From NCBI RefSeq assembly GCF_016124105.1, contig NZ_JADGMQ010000010.1:79661-143660 (forward strand): 64,000 nt of DNA, given 5' to 3'. The notes below the pieces were generated by a model. That model was not told the DNA's origin. It did not search any database and saw only the letters and a list, made by a program, of their open reading frames with translations. Numbering within the stretch: position 1 is the stretch's first letter; each line of letters begins with the position of its first letter. Source of the stretch: Aquamicrobium zhengzhouense. Its GTDB lineage: Bacteria; Pseudomonadota; Alphaproteobacteria; Rhizobiales; Rhizobiaceae. Shown here one piece after another: positions 35,769 through 44,870 of the stretch. The position numbers were made by a program, and so were the translations under genes.

Positions 35769-36907
35769 GCCAGTGCTCCTTCCGCCTGCAGCTGCTCAAG
35801 CTTGGCGCGATCCAGCCCAAGCGTTCCGGCAAACACATCCTGATTATGCTCGCCGAGAAGCGGCGCGCGGGTAACCTGCCATGGAGTCTCCGCCATCTTG
35901 TAGGGCGGTGTCGGCATCATCGAAACCCCAAGCACCGGATGCTCAAGCTTCACGAAATGGTCGCCGGCCCGGAGCTCCGGATTTTCAAATACATCCTTGC
36001 CATCCAGAACGGGTCCAGCCGGCACCCCTACCGATGTCAGCTTTTCAAACAAATCGAACTTGTTTTCCAAAGCGGTGCGCTCTGAAATCTCCGCTGGATC
36101 GAGCGCCCCATCCTTGAGCCCAAGGGCGCTGCGAAGGCTTTCCGCCTGCTCTTCGGTTTCCACTGCGATAGCGATCCACTGATCATCACCCGCCGTCGGA
36201 AACACTCCGTGCAGGAGATAACTCTCGTCCTCGTTACCGGTCTTCCTGATCTCGTCCTGCGCGTAGATGTCGGCGATGACGTGCACCATCGGTTCTATTT
36301 GTGAGATGTCGAGATGCTGGCCTTCGCCGGTCCGCTCCTTGTGTTCCAGCGCTGCCAGGATCGCCACAGTCGCAAACATCGGCGCCACGACATCACCGTA
36401 GGCGAGCGGCGGCATGTGGGGCAGCTGACCTTCATCACCGGTCAGCCAGGCATGGCCGGAATGCGCTGCCGCGCTGTTGCCGTAACCGCGAAAACCCGCC
36501 ATCGGCCCCGTCCGGCCAGCCACAGAAACGCTTGCCAGAATGATGTCCGGCTTGATTTCACGCAGCTTTTCGTAGCCAAGGCCGATCCGTTCCATGAAGC
36601 CTGGGCCGAAATTTTCGACCACTACATCCGCCCAAGCTACAAGCTTCTTTGCAATTTCGATTCCGCGAGGATCGGACAGATTGATCGTGACACTCTTCTT
36701 GGAGGTGTTGGTCTGCGCGAAAAACGCAGAGCCGTCATAGTCCTTGGAATTGCCCGCAAAGGGGGGCGACATTCGACCGAGGTCGAGACGCTTGGCCGAT
36801 TCGATCTTGATGACCTCAGCGCCGTTGTCCGCGAGATCCTTGGTGGAGCGGGGACCCGCCCCCACCCAGGAAAAGTCGGCAATCTTCAAGCCGTCCAGAG
36901 CGCCCAC
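35765..36907 (-). CDS. Family III CoA-transferase (CaiB/BaiF)
   Basis: 380 residues, start LDGLKIADFSWVGAGPRST, likely catalytic Asp in LAYGDVVAP. The start is GTG at 36907, six bases after GGGAGG. First gene of an operon continuing through two CaiB-like genes, the TRAP transporter and an MFS gene. Its promoter overlaps a MarR-type operator (36966-36980). It probably moves CoA onto a carboxylic acid taken up by the TRAP system. Confidence 0.9.
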   Translation of the reverse strand: MGALDGLKIADFSWVGAGPRSTKDLADNGAEVIKIESAKRLDLGRMSPPFAGNSKDYDGSAFFAQTNTSKKSVTINLSDPRGIEIAKKLVAWADVVVENFGPGFMERIGLGYEKLREIKPDIILASVSVAGRTGPMAGFRGYGNSAAAHSGHAWLTGDEGQLPHMPPLAYGDVVAPMFATVAILAALEHKERTGEGQHLDISQIEPMVHVIADIYAQDEIRKTGNEDESYLLHGVFPTAGDDQWIAIAVETEEQAESLRSALGLKDGALDPAEISERTALENKFDLFEKLTSVGVPAGPVLDGKDVFENPELRAGDHFVKLEHPVLGVSMMPTPPYKMAETPWQVTRAPLLGEHNQDVFAGTLGLDRAKLEQLQAEGALA

Positions 36908-36959
36908 TATCTACCTCCCACATTCAACCGCCAGCTTGAGGCCAGTCTCGTTTGCAACA

Positions 36960-36988
36960 ATGTTGGTTCACAATGTGAACTATGTCAA
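36960..36988 (-). promoter_or_regulatory. Promoter with MarR-type operator 1
   Basis: On the minus strand TTGACA (36988-36983) and CAACAT (36965-36960) are 17 bases apart. The perfect 15-bp palindrome GTTCACAATGTGAAC (36966-36980) fills almost the whole spacer. The same palindrome type recurs at 39413 and 40066, so the nearby MarR gene product is the likely binder. Confidence 0.75.
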
Positions 36989-38256
36989 TTTTTTTCCGCA
37001 AGCACGTCATCGAGTACGGGCGTGACTTTTGCGACCATGGCATCCCGATCCCATTGGCGAGGATCAACCATGTCAGACCACACCTCGATGACCCTCACGC
37101 CGGCCTCTTCCAGTGCCTGCTTGGCATAAAGAGACCCGTGGCCCGAAAATCTGTCATGCTCCGGAATGAGCATCAGCGCGACGTCGATGCGGTACCTACG
37201 CGCCTGCTCAACCATCCAGGCATTGATCCATGGGGGCTGGTGCAATTGTTCATTCATCGCAGATACCCGCGCTGCGAGGGTGCGCAGTGGATCGCCTTTA
37301 TCCTCGCGAATGTAGCCGTCGGCTGCAAAGGGCAGATACATTGACCAGGCAAAGACTGCGCCGTGGCTTTCCTCGAAGGCGGAATAAAAGCCGGTATCGA
37401 ACCAAAGCCCAGCTCCGATCCACATCATGCGGATACGCTCGTCCGGAACGACGGCAACACCCTTTTGCACGCGCTCCGTGAGTTCATCTCGAAAGCGTTT
37501 TGCGTGCGATATCGCCCAGTCTGAACCGCGGTGCCATTGGGGAATCATGACGTTCGGCATCTGCTCGGAGATGCGGATCGGACAGCGAGGAGCTTGTGCA
37601 ATCAATGCGCTTGCTTCTTCGAAAATCCGCTCCTGCTCGTTGATCGCCTCCATGTAAGAGGCAAACGAACTGCGGTCGAACGTCCGTCCGGTGATCTCTT
37701 CAAGCTGAGCGATCAGCACCTCAAACTCGGCGACCATCAGGTCCAGGCGGTCAGAACCGTAAAGCGTCTCCCAATCATCTCGGGCAAGGCGCCACCAGTC
37801 AGGCTGAGGGTCAGGAACTGCGGGTGACGACAAAAGCGCCAACGGCGCGCCGGTCCGTTCCGCCCAAAGCGAGAATATCTTCTGATGGTCATCCGCGCTC
37901 TGGCGCGCGCACAGGATAGAGGGCGTCGGCAGCCCTCCCCATGGCTGGCGCGACGTGTCGCCTTCAAGCTCTGCGATCAAAGGGAGGCTGGAATAGCGAG
38001 CCAGGCGCTCATGGAAGCCACGACTTTCCATGTAATCGAAGTAGAATTCGGAAAGCTGCTTCGCCGCAATGATCGCTGACCACCATTGGTTGGTAACGAT
38101 GGGCATACCCATGTGGTGAAACAATTCGTGCGGGGTATCGGCGTTCACAAAGGCATAGCTTTTGCCCGACGTGATATCGCGCCGCAGCCCTTTGGCCCAC
38201 TCGCGCTGATAGTCAGTGGCTGCGCGGGAGCATTCGAGAGGTAAATATTCACTCAT
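36985..38256 (-). CDS. 2-hydroxyacyl-CoA dehydratase family subunit (HgdB/BcrB-like)
   Basis: 423 residues of the HgdB/FldB/BcrC family, whose classic members are oxygen-sensitive [4Fe-4S] dehydratases. Segments GMPIVTNQWWSA, PSILCARQSADDHQK and the C-terminal GSLYAKQALEEAGVRVIEV fit the family. In classic subunits a cluster-binding Cys sits in an HSC-type motif just before the last segment; here the position reads PEHDRFSG, without Cys. The start ATG at 38256 overlaps the partner's stop by four bases. No activator ATPase (HgdC) gene is nearby, so classic chemistry is doubtful. Confidence 0.78.
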   Translation of the reverse strand: MSEYLPLECSRAATDYQREWAKGLRRDITSGKSYAFVNADTPHELFHHMGMPIVTNQWWSAIIAAKQLSEFYFDYMESRGFHERLARYSSLPLIAELEGDTSRQPWGGLPTPSILCARQSADDHQKIFSLWAERTGAPLALLSSPAVPDPQPDWWRLARDDWETLYGSDRLDLMVAEFEVLIAQLEEITGRTFDRSSFASYMEAINEQERIFEEASALIAQAPRCPIRISEQMPNVMIPQWHRGSDWAISHAKRFRDELTERVQKGVAVVPDERIRMMWIGAGLWFDTGFYSAFEESHGAVFAWSMYLPFAADGYIREDKGDPLRTLAARVSAMNEQLHQPPWINAWMVEQARRYRIDVALMLIPEHDRFSGHGSLYAKQALEEAGVRVIEVWSDMVDPRQWDRDAMVAKVTPVLDDVLAEKN

Positions 38257-39395
38257 TGACGTGCTCCCAGCGCCGCTGAAATAGCCGCTGCCGCGTCTGC
38301 AAGCCATGCCTCGTCGGGCTCTGGATCGCGGAAGCCAAGATTGACGAATGCGGTGCCGCGCGATGAGAACGCCTCGGCGAGCGCAGGCACCTCCCAGCCG
38401 ATTGTGTCATCAGTCTGCGCGAGCTGGCAGATGACGACATCGCAGCCTGCATTCGCCGTAGCTTCAAGAATTGCCTGTCGATAGGCTTCGCTGGGCACGA
38501 TCCTGTGGCAGGACCTATCTGCTGCGGTTGATACCAGCAGCTCATCGAGATCTTTTGCATCCCCGAAGTTCCCCGGCCACACGTCGCCCCAGGGCTGCAG
38601 ATCACATGTGACCACCCCTAGGCGGTCGAACATGTCGTAGGTTTTGAGGCTGAGCAGCGGTGAGCCAATGACTCCGATGCGGGGTCGCCCGGCCGCAGGC
38701 GTCTTCTCAATGAGAGACAAGGCAGCATTGAGAAGTTCGCCATGTTTGGGGGCCGGCATGAAGCGGCCCGCATTTCTCAGACGCAAAGCTTGGGCGGCGG
38801 GCACCCCCTGCTCGCGAGCTTCGGACAGTTTCACCAAGGACGCTGCACGCATCTTTTCATCTGCTATAGCTGCAGAGATCTGCGCGGGCCCTGGACGTCG
38901 CAGCCCAATCGCTTCGAAAAAGCCGAACAGCTTGTCAGCCTGAACCCTATTGAAGTGGCGGGTGGGCTCGGTATCCGTGTGGACAAGGTTCCAGAGGAAC
39001 AGCGGCGGAACTGCAGAGTTGGCGCGGCCCTGTCTGACCCACTCAATTGCATACTGGTAGGCGATTAGCGCTGGCGCGTCGTCTCGGGCGAAGATGATGC
39101 CCTGCAGATCTGCAAACTCACCACGGGAAAAGCGGTTCAGGAACGTGCTGACCGATGCATCCAGAAACGGTTCGATAACCACATCGATCGGCGAGCCTCC
39201 CCCGGTAGTGACCTCCGCCAACTCGACATGCACAGCGCAGGCGCCCGCAGCTTCGACAAGCGCGGTCGGCATCCCATTGCCAAAGATGCCGACGCGCGTC
39301 CGTTCGCCGGTGAGGTAACGGTCGCGCTGCGCAAAGGCAGTTTCAAGCTCGGCTCGCGCAGCGTCGGATGCGCTGGAAGCGTCAATTTTCGGCAT
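38253..39395 (-). CDS. 2-hydroxyacyl-CoA dehydratase family subunit (HgdA/FldC-like)
   Basis: 380 residues, the partner of the following subunit. It keeps a Cys in VICQLAQTDDTIGWEVPAL, where family members bind the Fe-S cluster, and has another in AAGACAVHVEL near the N-terminus. The start ATG at 39395 is preceded by GGGAGGG. It is divergent from the marR gene, and operator 39413-39427 lies 18 bases upstream. Both subunits together probably dehydrate or reduce a CoA ester in the pathway served by the CoA-transferases. Confidence 0.78.
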   Translation of the reverse strand: MPKIDASSASDAARAELETAFAQRDRYLTGERTRVGIFGNGMPTALVEAAGACAVHVELAEVTTGGGSPIDVVIEPFLDASVSTFLNRFSRGEFADLQGIIFARDDAPALIAYQYAIEWVRQGRANSAVPPLFLWNLVHTDTEPTRHFNRVQADKLFGFFEAIGLRRPGPAQISAAIADEKMRAASLVKLSEAREQGVPAAQALRLRNAGRFMPAPKHGELLNAALSLIEKTPAAGRPRIGVIGSPLLSLKTYDMFDRLGVVTCDLQPWGDVWPGNFGDAKDLDELLVSTAADRSCHRIVPSEAYRQAILEATANAGCDVVICQLAQTDDTIGWEVPALAEAFSSRGTAFVNLGFRDPEPDEAWLADAAAAISAALGARQ

Positions 39396-39412
39396 GTACC
39401 CTCCCAAATATG

Positions 39413-39446
39413 GTTCATCTTATGAACTATTCGAAGAGGTCGTCAA
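39413..39446 (-). promoter_or_regulatory. Promoter with MarR-type operator 2
   Basis: The perfect palindrome GTTCATCTTATGAAC (39413-39427) covers a possible -10 box CATAAG (39424-39419), 16 bases from TTGACG (39446-39441), in front of the dehydratase operon. It lies in the 121-bp region shared with marR, so it may control both directions. Confidence 0.72.
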
Positions 39447-39516
39447 GAGGCTTTGAATGTTTGACACCCCTCCCCCTCACCGCTACTCAGTTCGGCAAAA
39501 GTGGAGGGACGCGGGT

Positions 39517-40038
39517 ATGAATGATGCCGCACAAAGCGACAGGACGGGCAGTGTGGAGCTCGGGCCGCTGCGGGAAAATCTTCCCTTTCTGACCCGCGCG
39601 ATCCGCGCCTACATCCGTGGCGAAAACACTGAATTCTATGCGGAATTCCAGGCCGAGCAGGGTGAGATCGCAATCCTGTGCCTGATAGGCCTGAACCCCT
39701 CGATCTCTCAAAACGATCTCGCAGCGACGCTCGTTTTCAAGAAGTCGGCCATCACCAAGCTGGTGAAGGAACTCGAAGCCCGCGGTGTCATCAGGCGCAG
39801 CAAGAACGACCACGACAAGCGCTTCAATACGCTCGAGCTCACCGAGAAGGGACAGGCCCGTTATGAGCGTTTTCGCGAGCGGGTCGCACTCCAGCATGAA
39901 GCGTTTCTGGAGCCGTTCAGCCAGAAGGAGCGGGAAGAGTTTTTCTCTTATCTGAACCGGCTGCACGCCCATCTTGAAGAGCGGCATGCACTTCGCACCG
40001 GAATCCCGACGTCCATATCTGGATCCTCTGACGACTGA
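39517..40038 (+). CDS. MarR-family transcriptional regulator
   Basis: 173-residue winged-helix regulator. The DNA-recognition part NDLAATLVFKKSAITKLVKELEARG and the wing with NDHDKRFNTLELTEKG are typical MarR. The ATG at 39517 follows GGAGGG; the frame is open to 39457 but adds unconserved residues. Three near-identical palindromes flank it at the promoters of the dehydratase operon, the CoA-transferase operon and the single CoA-transferase gene. A local repressor responding to a CoA ester or free acid is likely. Confidence 0.88.
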   Translation: MNDAAQSDRTGSVELGPLRENLPFLTRAIRAYIRGENTEFYAEFQAEQGEIAILCLIGLNPSISQNDLAATLVFKKSAITKLVKELEARGVIRRSKNDHDKRFNTLELTEKGQARYERFRERVALQHEAFLEPFSQKEREEFFSYLNRLHAHLEERHALRTGIPTSISGSSDD

Positions 40039-40043
40039 ACGCC

Positions 40044-40080
40044 TTGACAGCCCTCGTCATAATTAGTTCACTAAGTGAAC
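40044..40080 (+). promoter_or_regulatory. Promoter with MarR-type operator 3
   Basis: TTGACA (40044-40049) is a good -35 box. The perfect palindrome GTTCACTAAGTGAAC (40066-40080) covers the place of the -10 box. It shares the GTTCA-N5-TGAAC frame with the two other operators and precedes the CoA-transferase gene at 40100. Confidence 0.72.
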
Positions 40081-40099
40081 GAATATGGAGGAGATCGTC

Positions 40100-41266
40100 T
40101 TGGCACAGCCGCTTGCCGGAGTCCGCATCGCCGACTTCAGCCACGTCATCGCAGGACCGCTTGCAACACATTTTCTTTGTCTGCTGGGGGCAGAGGTCAT
40201 CAAGATCGAGCCACCCACCGGCGACGTGTTACGCAATTACACGCAGCGAAAAGAACTGCGCGGTATGGCCGAACCGTTCATCGGCGCGAATGCCGGAAAA
40301 AAATCGATTGTCCTCGATCTCAAGAGCCAGGAAGGGCAAGCTGCAGCCCGTAAATTGATCGCATCTTCCGATATCCTAGTCGAGAATTTCCGTCCCGGTG
40401 TCATTGATCGCCTGGGGCTCGGCTATGAGAGCCTGAAAGACGAGAACCCTTCCCTCATCTTCTGCTCCATATCTGGCTATGGCCAGAGTGGCCCGATGCG
40501 TGATTATCCCGCGATTGACCAGATAATCCAGAGCGTGTCTGGCCTGATGGGTCTTTCGGGCGAACCGGACAGTGCGCCGATGCGCGTTGGCTTCCCCATC
40601 GTCGACACCTATAGCGCGCTTCTGGCGGCCTTCGCGATCCAGTCGGCCTATATCCAGCGTGAGCGGGACCCGGAACGAAGGGGCCAATATATCGACATGT
40701 CGATGCTAGACGCGTCCATCGTCATGATGGCCTCGGTCTTCAACCCGCTCATGATTTCCGATCAGGAACCGCGCCGGACCGGAAATCGTGGCTTTTCCCT
40801 CGCCCCAACCGCTGACACGTTCGACACTGCGGAAGGGGCAATCACGATCGGTGCCGTGCAGCAAAATCAATACGAACGGCTTTGCAACGCACTTGAAAGG
40901 GGTGACCTGCTGCTGGACCCAAGATTCGCGACCCCGGATGCTCGTATGGCGCATGATGTCGAGCTTCAAGCCGAACTAGTAGGAGCATTCAAGTCGAAAA
41001 CGGCGATGGAATGGGAAGAGATCCTGGCATTAGCCGGTGTTCCGGCCGGTGCCGTACGACCTGTCAGACAGGTACTTGACCTGCCTCAGATCGCTGATCG
41101 CGGGTTGATGCTGGATGTCGACGTGCCTCATCAGGATCTGAAGAAAGCAACCATCCTCAATGCCGGCTTCCGCTTCGAGCGAGATGGTCCAGGGGTCAGC
41201 GCTCCCCCACCCAAACTTGGTGAGCACACCGACGAAATCCTGCGGGAACTAGAAGGTAGAACCTGA
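40100..41266 (+). CDS. Family III CoA-transferase (CaiB/BaiF)
   Basis: 388 residues, start AQPLAGVRIADFSHVIAGPL, likely catalytic Asp in PIVDTYSALL. I prefer the TTG at 40100 because GGAGGAG ends six bases before it; the ATG at 40085 lies on the ribosome site itself and would add five unconserved residues. Transcribed alone, downstream of marR, with its own MarR-type operator. Confidence 0.9.
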   Translation: MAQPLAGVRIADFSHVIAGPLATHFLCLLGAEVIKIEPPTGDVLRNYTQRKELRGMAEPFIGANAGKKSIVLDLKSQEGQAAARKLIASSDILVENFRPGVIDRLGLGYESLKDENPSLIFCSISGYGQSGPMRDYPAIDQIIQSVSGLMGLSGEPDSAPMRVGFPIVDTYSALLAAFAIQSAYIQRERDPERRGQYIDMSMLDASIVMMASVFNPLMISDQEPRRTGNRGFSLAPTADTFDTAEGAITIGAVQQNQYERLCNALERGDLLLDPRFATPDARMAHDVELQAELVGAFKSKTAMEWEEILALAGVPAGAVRPVRQVLDLPQIADRGLMLDVDVPHQDLKKATILNAGFRFERDGPGVSAPPPKLGEHTDEILRELEGRT

Positions 41267-41621
41267 CCTCTCCCTGGAGCGTCTGACCCTGCTCCTCTGA
41301 AGCTCCTGCCGCAGCCACAGGCAGGAGCCGTGTGCGCAACATTTCTTCGCACGAGCGGTGGTTTGTCGATCCGGCCCGTGGTCGCTTTGATGATGACCCG
41401 ACAACTATACCTTTTTGATGAGGTCCGGCGCATCTGATCGACCAGAAGTGTGCCTGACACCCTCGACTGGCTCTGTATGCCGCTGGCCGTGGCTATGTCA
41501 TGAATTTCTGCCTGTCCCTCGGTGGCATCTTCTGGACAAGCGGACATTTTCCGATGGCAGATGCCTACAGGTTCCTGGCGAGTGGCAGATTTCACCTGCG
41601 CTCATCTTTTGGAGTCGTCGA
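41267..41621 (+). other. 355-bp intergenic region with a hairpin
   Basis: No gene is evident. GCTCCTGCC (41302-41310) pairs with GGCAGGAGC (41320-41328), a 9-bp stem 36 bases after the CoA-transferase stop that may end its transcript, although no T-run follows. The promoter of the acyl carrier protein operon should lie in the rest; I cannot place its boxes with confidence. Confidence 0.5.
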
Positions 41622-41879
41622 ATGAATGCGGATATCAGGGAGCGGCTGCGCCGCGTCTTATCTGAAATGCTCGTTGCGCGCGGCCATACTGGCGTCATCG
41701 ATGACGGGGAATCCCTGTTCATCAACGGCCACCTCGACTCCCTCGCTGGCACAGAAGTCATGCTGATGCTTGAATCCGACTTCAATGTGGACTTCTCCGA
41801 TCCCGAATTCGAGATTGATGCCCTGGATACCATCGATGGCATCGCGACAATTGCGGAACGTGCGGCCGCCCGCGTCTGA
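41622..41879 (+). CDS. Acyl carrier protein
   Basis: 85-residue carrier protein. The phosphopantetheine site is the Ser of GHLDSLAGTEVMLMLE, followed by the acidic helix FNVDFSDPEFEIDAL. First gene of a four-gene group with an AMP-ligase and a PLP-decarboxylase; the same trio is known beside exosortase A loci. It probably carries an acyl or aminoacyl group loaded by the ligase. The ATG at 41622 is the only start that gives a normal ACP length. Confidence 0.92.
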   Translation: MNADIRERLRRVLSEMLVARGHTGVIDDGESLFINGHLDSLAGTEVMLMLESDFNVDFSDPEFEIDALDTIDGIATIAERAAARV

Positions 41880-41909
41880 TTTGAGTCAAGGGTGGGGAGC
41901 ACGCCCTTT

Positions 41910-43427
41910 ATGCATTCTCCCGGAAGTCCTTACCTCCTGCATCATCTTCTGGCACAGTGCCCGGGCCGTGCTAGCGAGCCGGCGATCGTTGATCGTGCCC
42001 GCCACTTCACCTTTGGCGATCTGTCCAACCTGGCCGCATCTTATGCATCGACGCTGAGGTCGCTCGGCCTGCAAAGTGGCGATCGCGTTGGAATATTTCT
42101 GCCCAAGTCGATAGAGGAGTGCGCCGCAATCTTCGCGGTCAGCATCGCTGGTGGCGTCTTTGTGCCAATCAATTCCAATCTGCGCCCCATACAGGTCCGG
42201 CACATCATCGATGATTGCGATGCGCGCTTCCTGATCACCAACGAGAAGGGCTGGGAGGAAACGGGCGAAATACCGGGCGTCTCGTTTCTCGACGCCGCTC
42301 GAGCGCACGTCGCGGATGAAGCCACCACAAGTTGTGACCGGATTGGTGAAGATCTCGCAGCCCTGCTCTACACCTCAGGTTCGACCGGATCGCCGAAGGG
42401 GGTGATGCTCAGCCATCGAAATCTGGTTGCAGGCACACGGATCGTCCGTACCTATCTTCGGATCAATTCATCAGACCGGATCCTTTCGGTTCTTCCCTTC
42501 AGTTTTGACTACGGCCTGAACCAATTGCTTACGTCCGTTGAGCAAGGCGCGACGCTGATCCTGTGCCAGTTCCAGTTCGGTGACGAGATCGTCAAGGCGC
42601 TTGATGAACATCAGATCACCGGCCTGGCGGGCGTGCCAGCGATCTGGGCGTTGTTGACGAGACTGGCCCCGCGACTGCGCAACACACCGCTACCGCATCT
42701 GCGCTACATCACAAATTCCGGCGGTGCGGTACCCACCGAAACAGTCAAACGGTTGAGGGAACTTCTGCCGCAAACGCGCATCTTCCTTATGTACGGCCTA
42801 ACCGAAGCCTTCCGCTCGACCTACCTTCCACCCGATGAATTGGACAGAAGGCCGAACTCCATCGGACGAGCGATACCTGAAACACAGGTGTTCGCTGTAC
42901 GGGATGATGGTCAACGCACGAAGCCGGGCGAGCCGGGGATCTTGATCCACCGTGGCCCGACCGTTTCTCTCGGCTACTGGAACCGCCCCGAAGCTACTGC
43001 CGCAGTGCTCCGCCCTAACCCGCTGTTACCCCAGCATGCGGGAGCTGACACCGTCTGCTACTCGGGCGATCTTGTCACCGAAGATGAGGACGGCTTCTTC
43101 TATTTCGTCGGCAGACGCGATGCCATGATCAAGTCATCCGGATATCGCATCAGTTCGACCGAGGTGGAGGAAGCGCTCATGGCGAGCGGAGCGTTCCGCC
43201 AGGTCGCCGTGATCGGCAAGCCGGACCCTTTTCTGGGGCAGGTTGTCCACGCAGTCGCCGTGCCCATGGGCGAGGACAATGATATTTCCAAGGTTCTCGC
43301 ATCAGCCGCTGGTCGCCTCGCACCTTACATGATGCCCCGCGAAATCGAACTTGTTCCGGCACTCCCGATCACGCCCAACGGAAAGGTCGACTATCTCGCT
43401 TTGACCAAGGAGCGATCAGGTGGCTGA
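41910..43427 (+). CDS. AMP-dependent acyl-CoA/acyl-ACP ligase, exosortase-A-associated type
   Basis: About 505 residues of the ANL ligase superfamily. Motif YTSGSTGSPKGVMLSH binds ATP; MYGLTEAFRSTYLPPDE and YSGDLVTEDEDGFFYFVGRRD are the later core motifs; the catalytic Lys is in PNGKVDYLAL. A GTG at 41892 is an alternative start. It overlaps the decarboxylase gene by eight bases. It likely activates an acid for transfer to the adjacent carrier protein. Confidence 0.88.
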   Translation: MHSPGSPYLLHHLLAQCPGRASEPAIVDRARHFTFGDLSNLAASYASTLRSLGLQSGDRVGIFLPKSIEECAAIFAVSIAGGVFVPINSNLRPIQVRHIIDDCDARFLITNEKGWEETGEIPGVSFLDAARAHVADEATTSCDRIGEDLAALLYTSGSTGSPKGVMLSHRNLVAGTRIVRTYLRINSSDRILSVLPFSFDYGLNQLLTSVEQGATLILCQFQFGDEIVKALDEHQITGLAGVPAIWALLTRLAPRLRNTPLPHLRYITNSGGAVPTETVKRLRELLPQTRIFLMYGLTEAFRSTYLPPDELDRRPNSIGRAIPETQVFAVRDDGQRTKPGEPGILIHRGPTVSLGYWNRPEATAAVLRPNPLLPQHAGADTVCYSGDLVTEDEDGFFYFVGRRDAMIKSSGYRISSTEVEEALMASGAFRQVAVIGKPDPFLGQVVHAVAVPMGEDNDISKVLASAAGRLAPYMMPREIELVPALPITPNGKVDYLALTKERSGG

Positions 43428-44745
43428 AGCTGTGCGCAAGTTGGCCTCAGAGCTCATCTCTGAAAACTTCTCGGTCATTTCCGATACGCTCCACATCGGA
43501 GGCATGAGCGTCGAAGATCTTGCACGCCGTTTCGGGACACCGTTGTTCCTCTATGACGCTGGCATTTTACGCGCCAGGCTTGCAGAACTTCGATCGGCAC
43601 TCGGCGGCTTTGCCGACATCTTCTACTCCGTGAAGGCAAATCCAAACCAGGAAATCCTCCGCTGCTTTGTTCAGGAAGGCACTGGGCTGGAAATTGCTTC
43701 GGGAGCAGAATATCTGCGCGCCCGTGCCGCAGGATGCCCATCCGAGCGCATCTTTTTTGCTGGACCGGCGAAATCCGACGCGGAACTACAACTCGTTCTC
43801 GCAGAGGGGATCGGGGAGATACACGTCGAGAGCTTCGAGGAAATCGAACGCCTGGATATTCTCGCGCGCATGGCGGGTCGCCGCGCGCATATCGGACTGA
43901 GGATCAACCCGGAAGCATCCGCGCAGGGCGGCGCCATGCGCATGGGCGGACGCGCCGCTCCCTTTGGCTTTGACGAAGAAACTCTTCCCGAAGTCTTGGA
44001 GGCAATAGGGAAACGTTCCTCGCTGCTGCTGCAAGGTCTCCACCTTTATTCCGGGACACAAATTCTTGATGCCGGAACGCTCGCAAAGCAGTGGCGTCAC
44101 GGTCTTGACGTTGCCAGACGCGTGGTAGCCAGTCTTGGCCGCCCGTTGCAGACACTTGATCTCGGCGGCGGCCTCGGGATCCCCTATTTCTCCAACGATC
44201 GAGCGCTATGTCTGGAGACGCTGAAGGATCATGTTGCCCAACTACGCCATGAGGTCGCCCAATCCTCCGAGCTGACAGGCATGTCGATCGTCATCGAGCC
44301 TGGCCGCTACTTGATCGGGCCCGCAGGTATCTATGTCTGCAGTGTGCAATCGTGGAAGATATCGCGCGGAACCACGTTCGTCGTCACCGATGGCGGTATG
44401 CATCACCACCTCGCCGCCAGTGGAAATCTCGGCCAGTTCGTCAAGCGGGATTATCCGATCACGTCAGCTGCAAACCTCTCTGCCAGCGAACTCACGCAGT
44501 GCAGTGTGGTAGGCCCACTTTGCACTCCGCTTGACACATTGGGCCGAGACGTGGCGCTGCCGAAGATGCGGCGCGGTGATCTCGTCGTGGTGCTTCAATC
44601 TGGAGCGTACGCATTGTCGGCCAGCCCAACCGGGTTCTTGAGCCACCCAACCCCCGCCGAGGTGATGTTGGACCAAGGCGCTGCACGCGAAATTCGCTCC
44701 CCGGGGACGTTCAGCCAACCATTAAGTCAGCTTCCCTTGGGATGA
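43420..44745 (+). CDS. PLP-dependent decarboxylase, fold type III (LysA/ODC-like)
   Basis: 441 residues. The PLP lysine is in FYSVKANPN, the phosphate-binding glycines in LDLGGGLGIPYF, and the pocket segment IEPGRYLIGPAG and QSGAYALSASP are typical of diaminopimelate/ornithine decarboxylases. The version next to an ACP and ligase is known from exosortase A clusters, where its substrate is not established. It may supply an amine or diamine for attachment to an acyl group. Confidence 0.9.
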   Translation: MAEAVRKLASELISENFSVISDTLHIGGMSVEDLARRFGTPLFLYDAGILRARLAELRSALGGFADIFYSVKANPNQEILRCFVQEGTGLEIASGAEYLRARAAGCPSERIFFAGPAKSDAELQLVLAEGIGEIHVESFEEIERLDILARMAGRRAHIGLRINPEASAQGGAMRMGGRAAPFGFDEETLPEVLEAIGKRSSLLLQGLHLYSGTQILDAGTLAKQWRHGLDVARRVVASLGRPLQTLDLGGGLGIPYFSNDRALCLETLKDHVAQLRHEVAQSSELTGMSIVIEPGRYLIGPAGIYVCSVQSWKISRGTTFVVTDGGMHHHLAASGNLGQFVKRDYPITSAANLSASELTQCSVVGPLCTPLDTLGRDVALPKMRRGDLVVVLQSGAYALSASPTGFLSHPTPAEVMLDQGAAREIRSPGTFSQPLSQLPLG

Positions 44746-44870
44746 AGCAGCGGCTTGGTAGCGTTGCTCCGATCAAAGCCCATCCTCCGTAATGGGTACG
44801 CTCAGTCAATTGCGAACCGTACTCCCCGTGCCGTAAAAAACCAATTGGCGAACCAACGGCGGATGATGAA

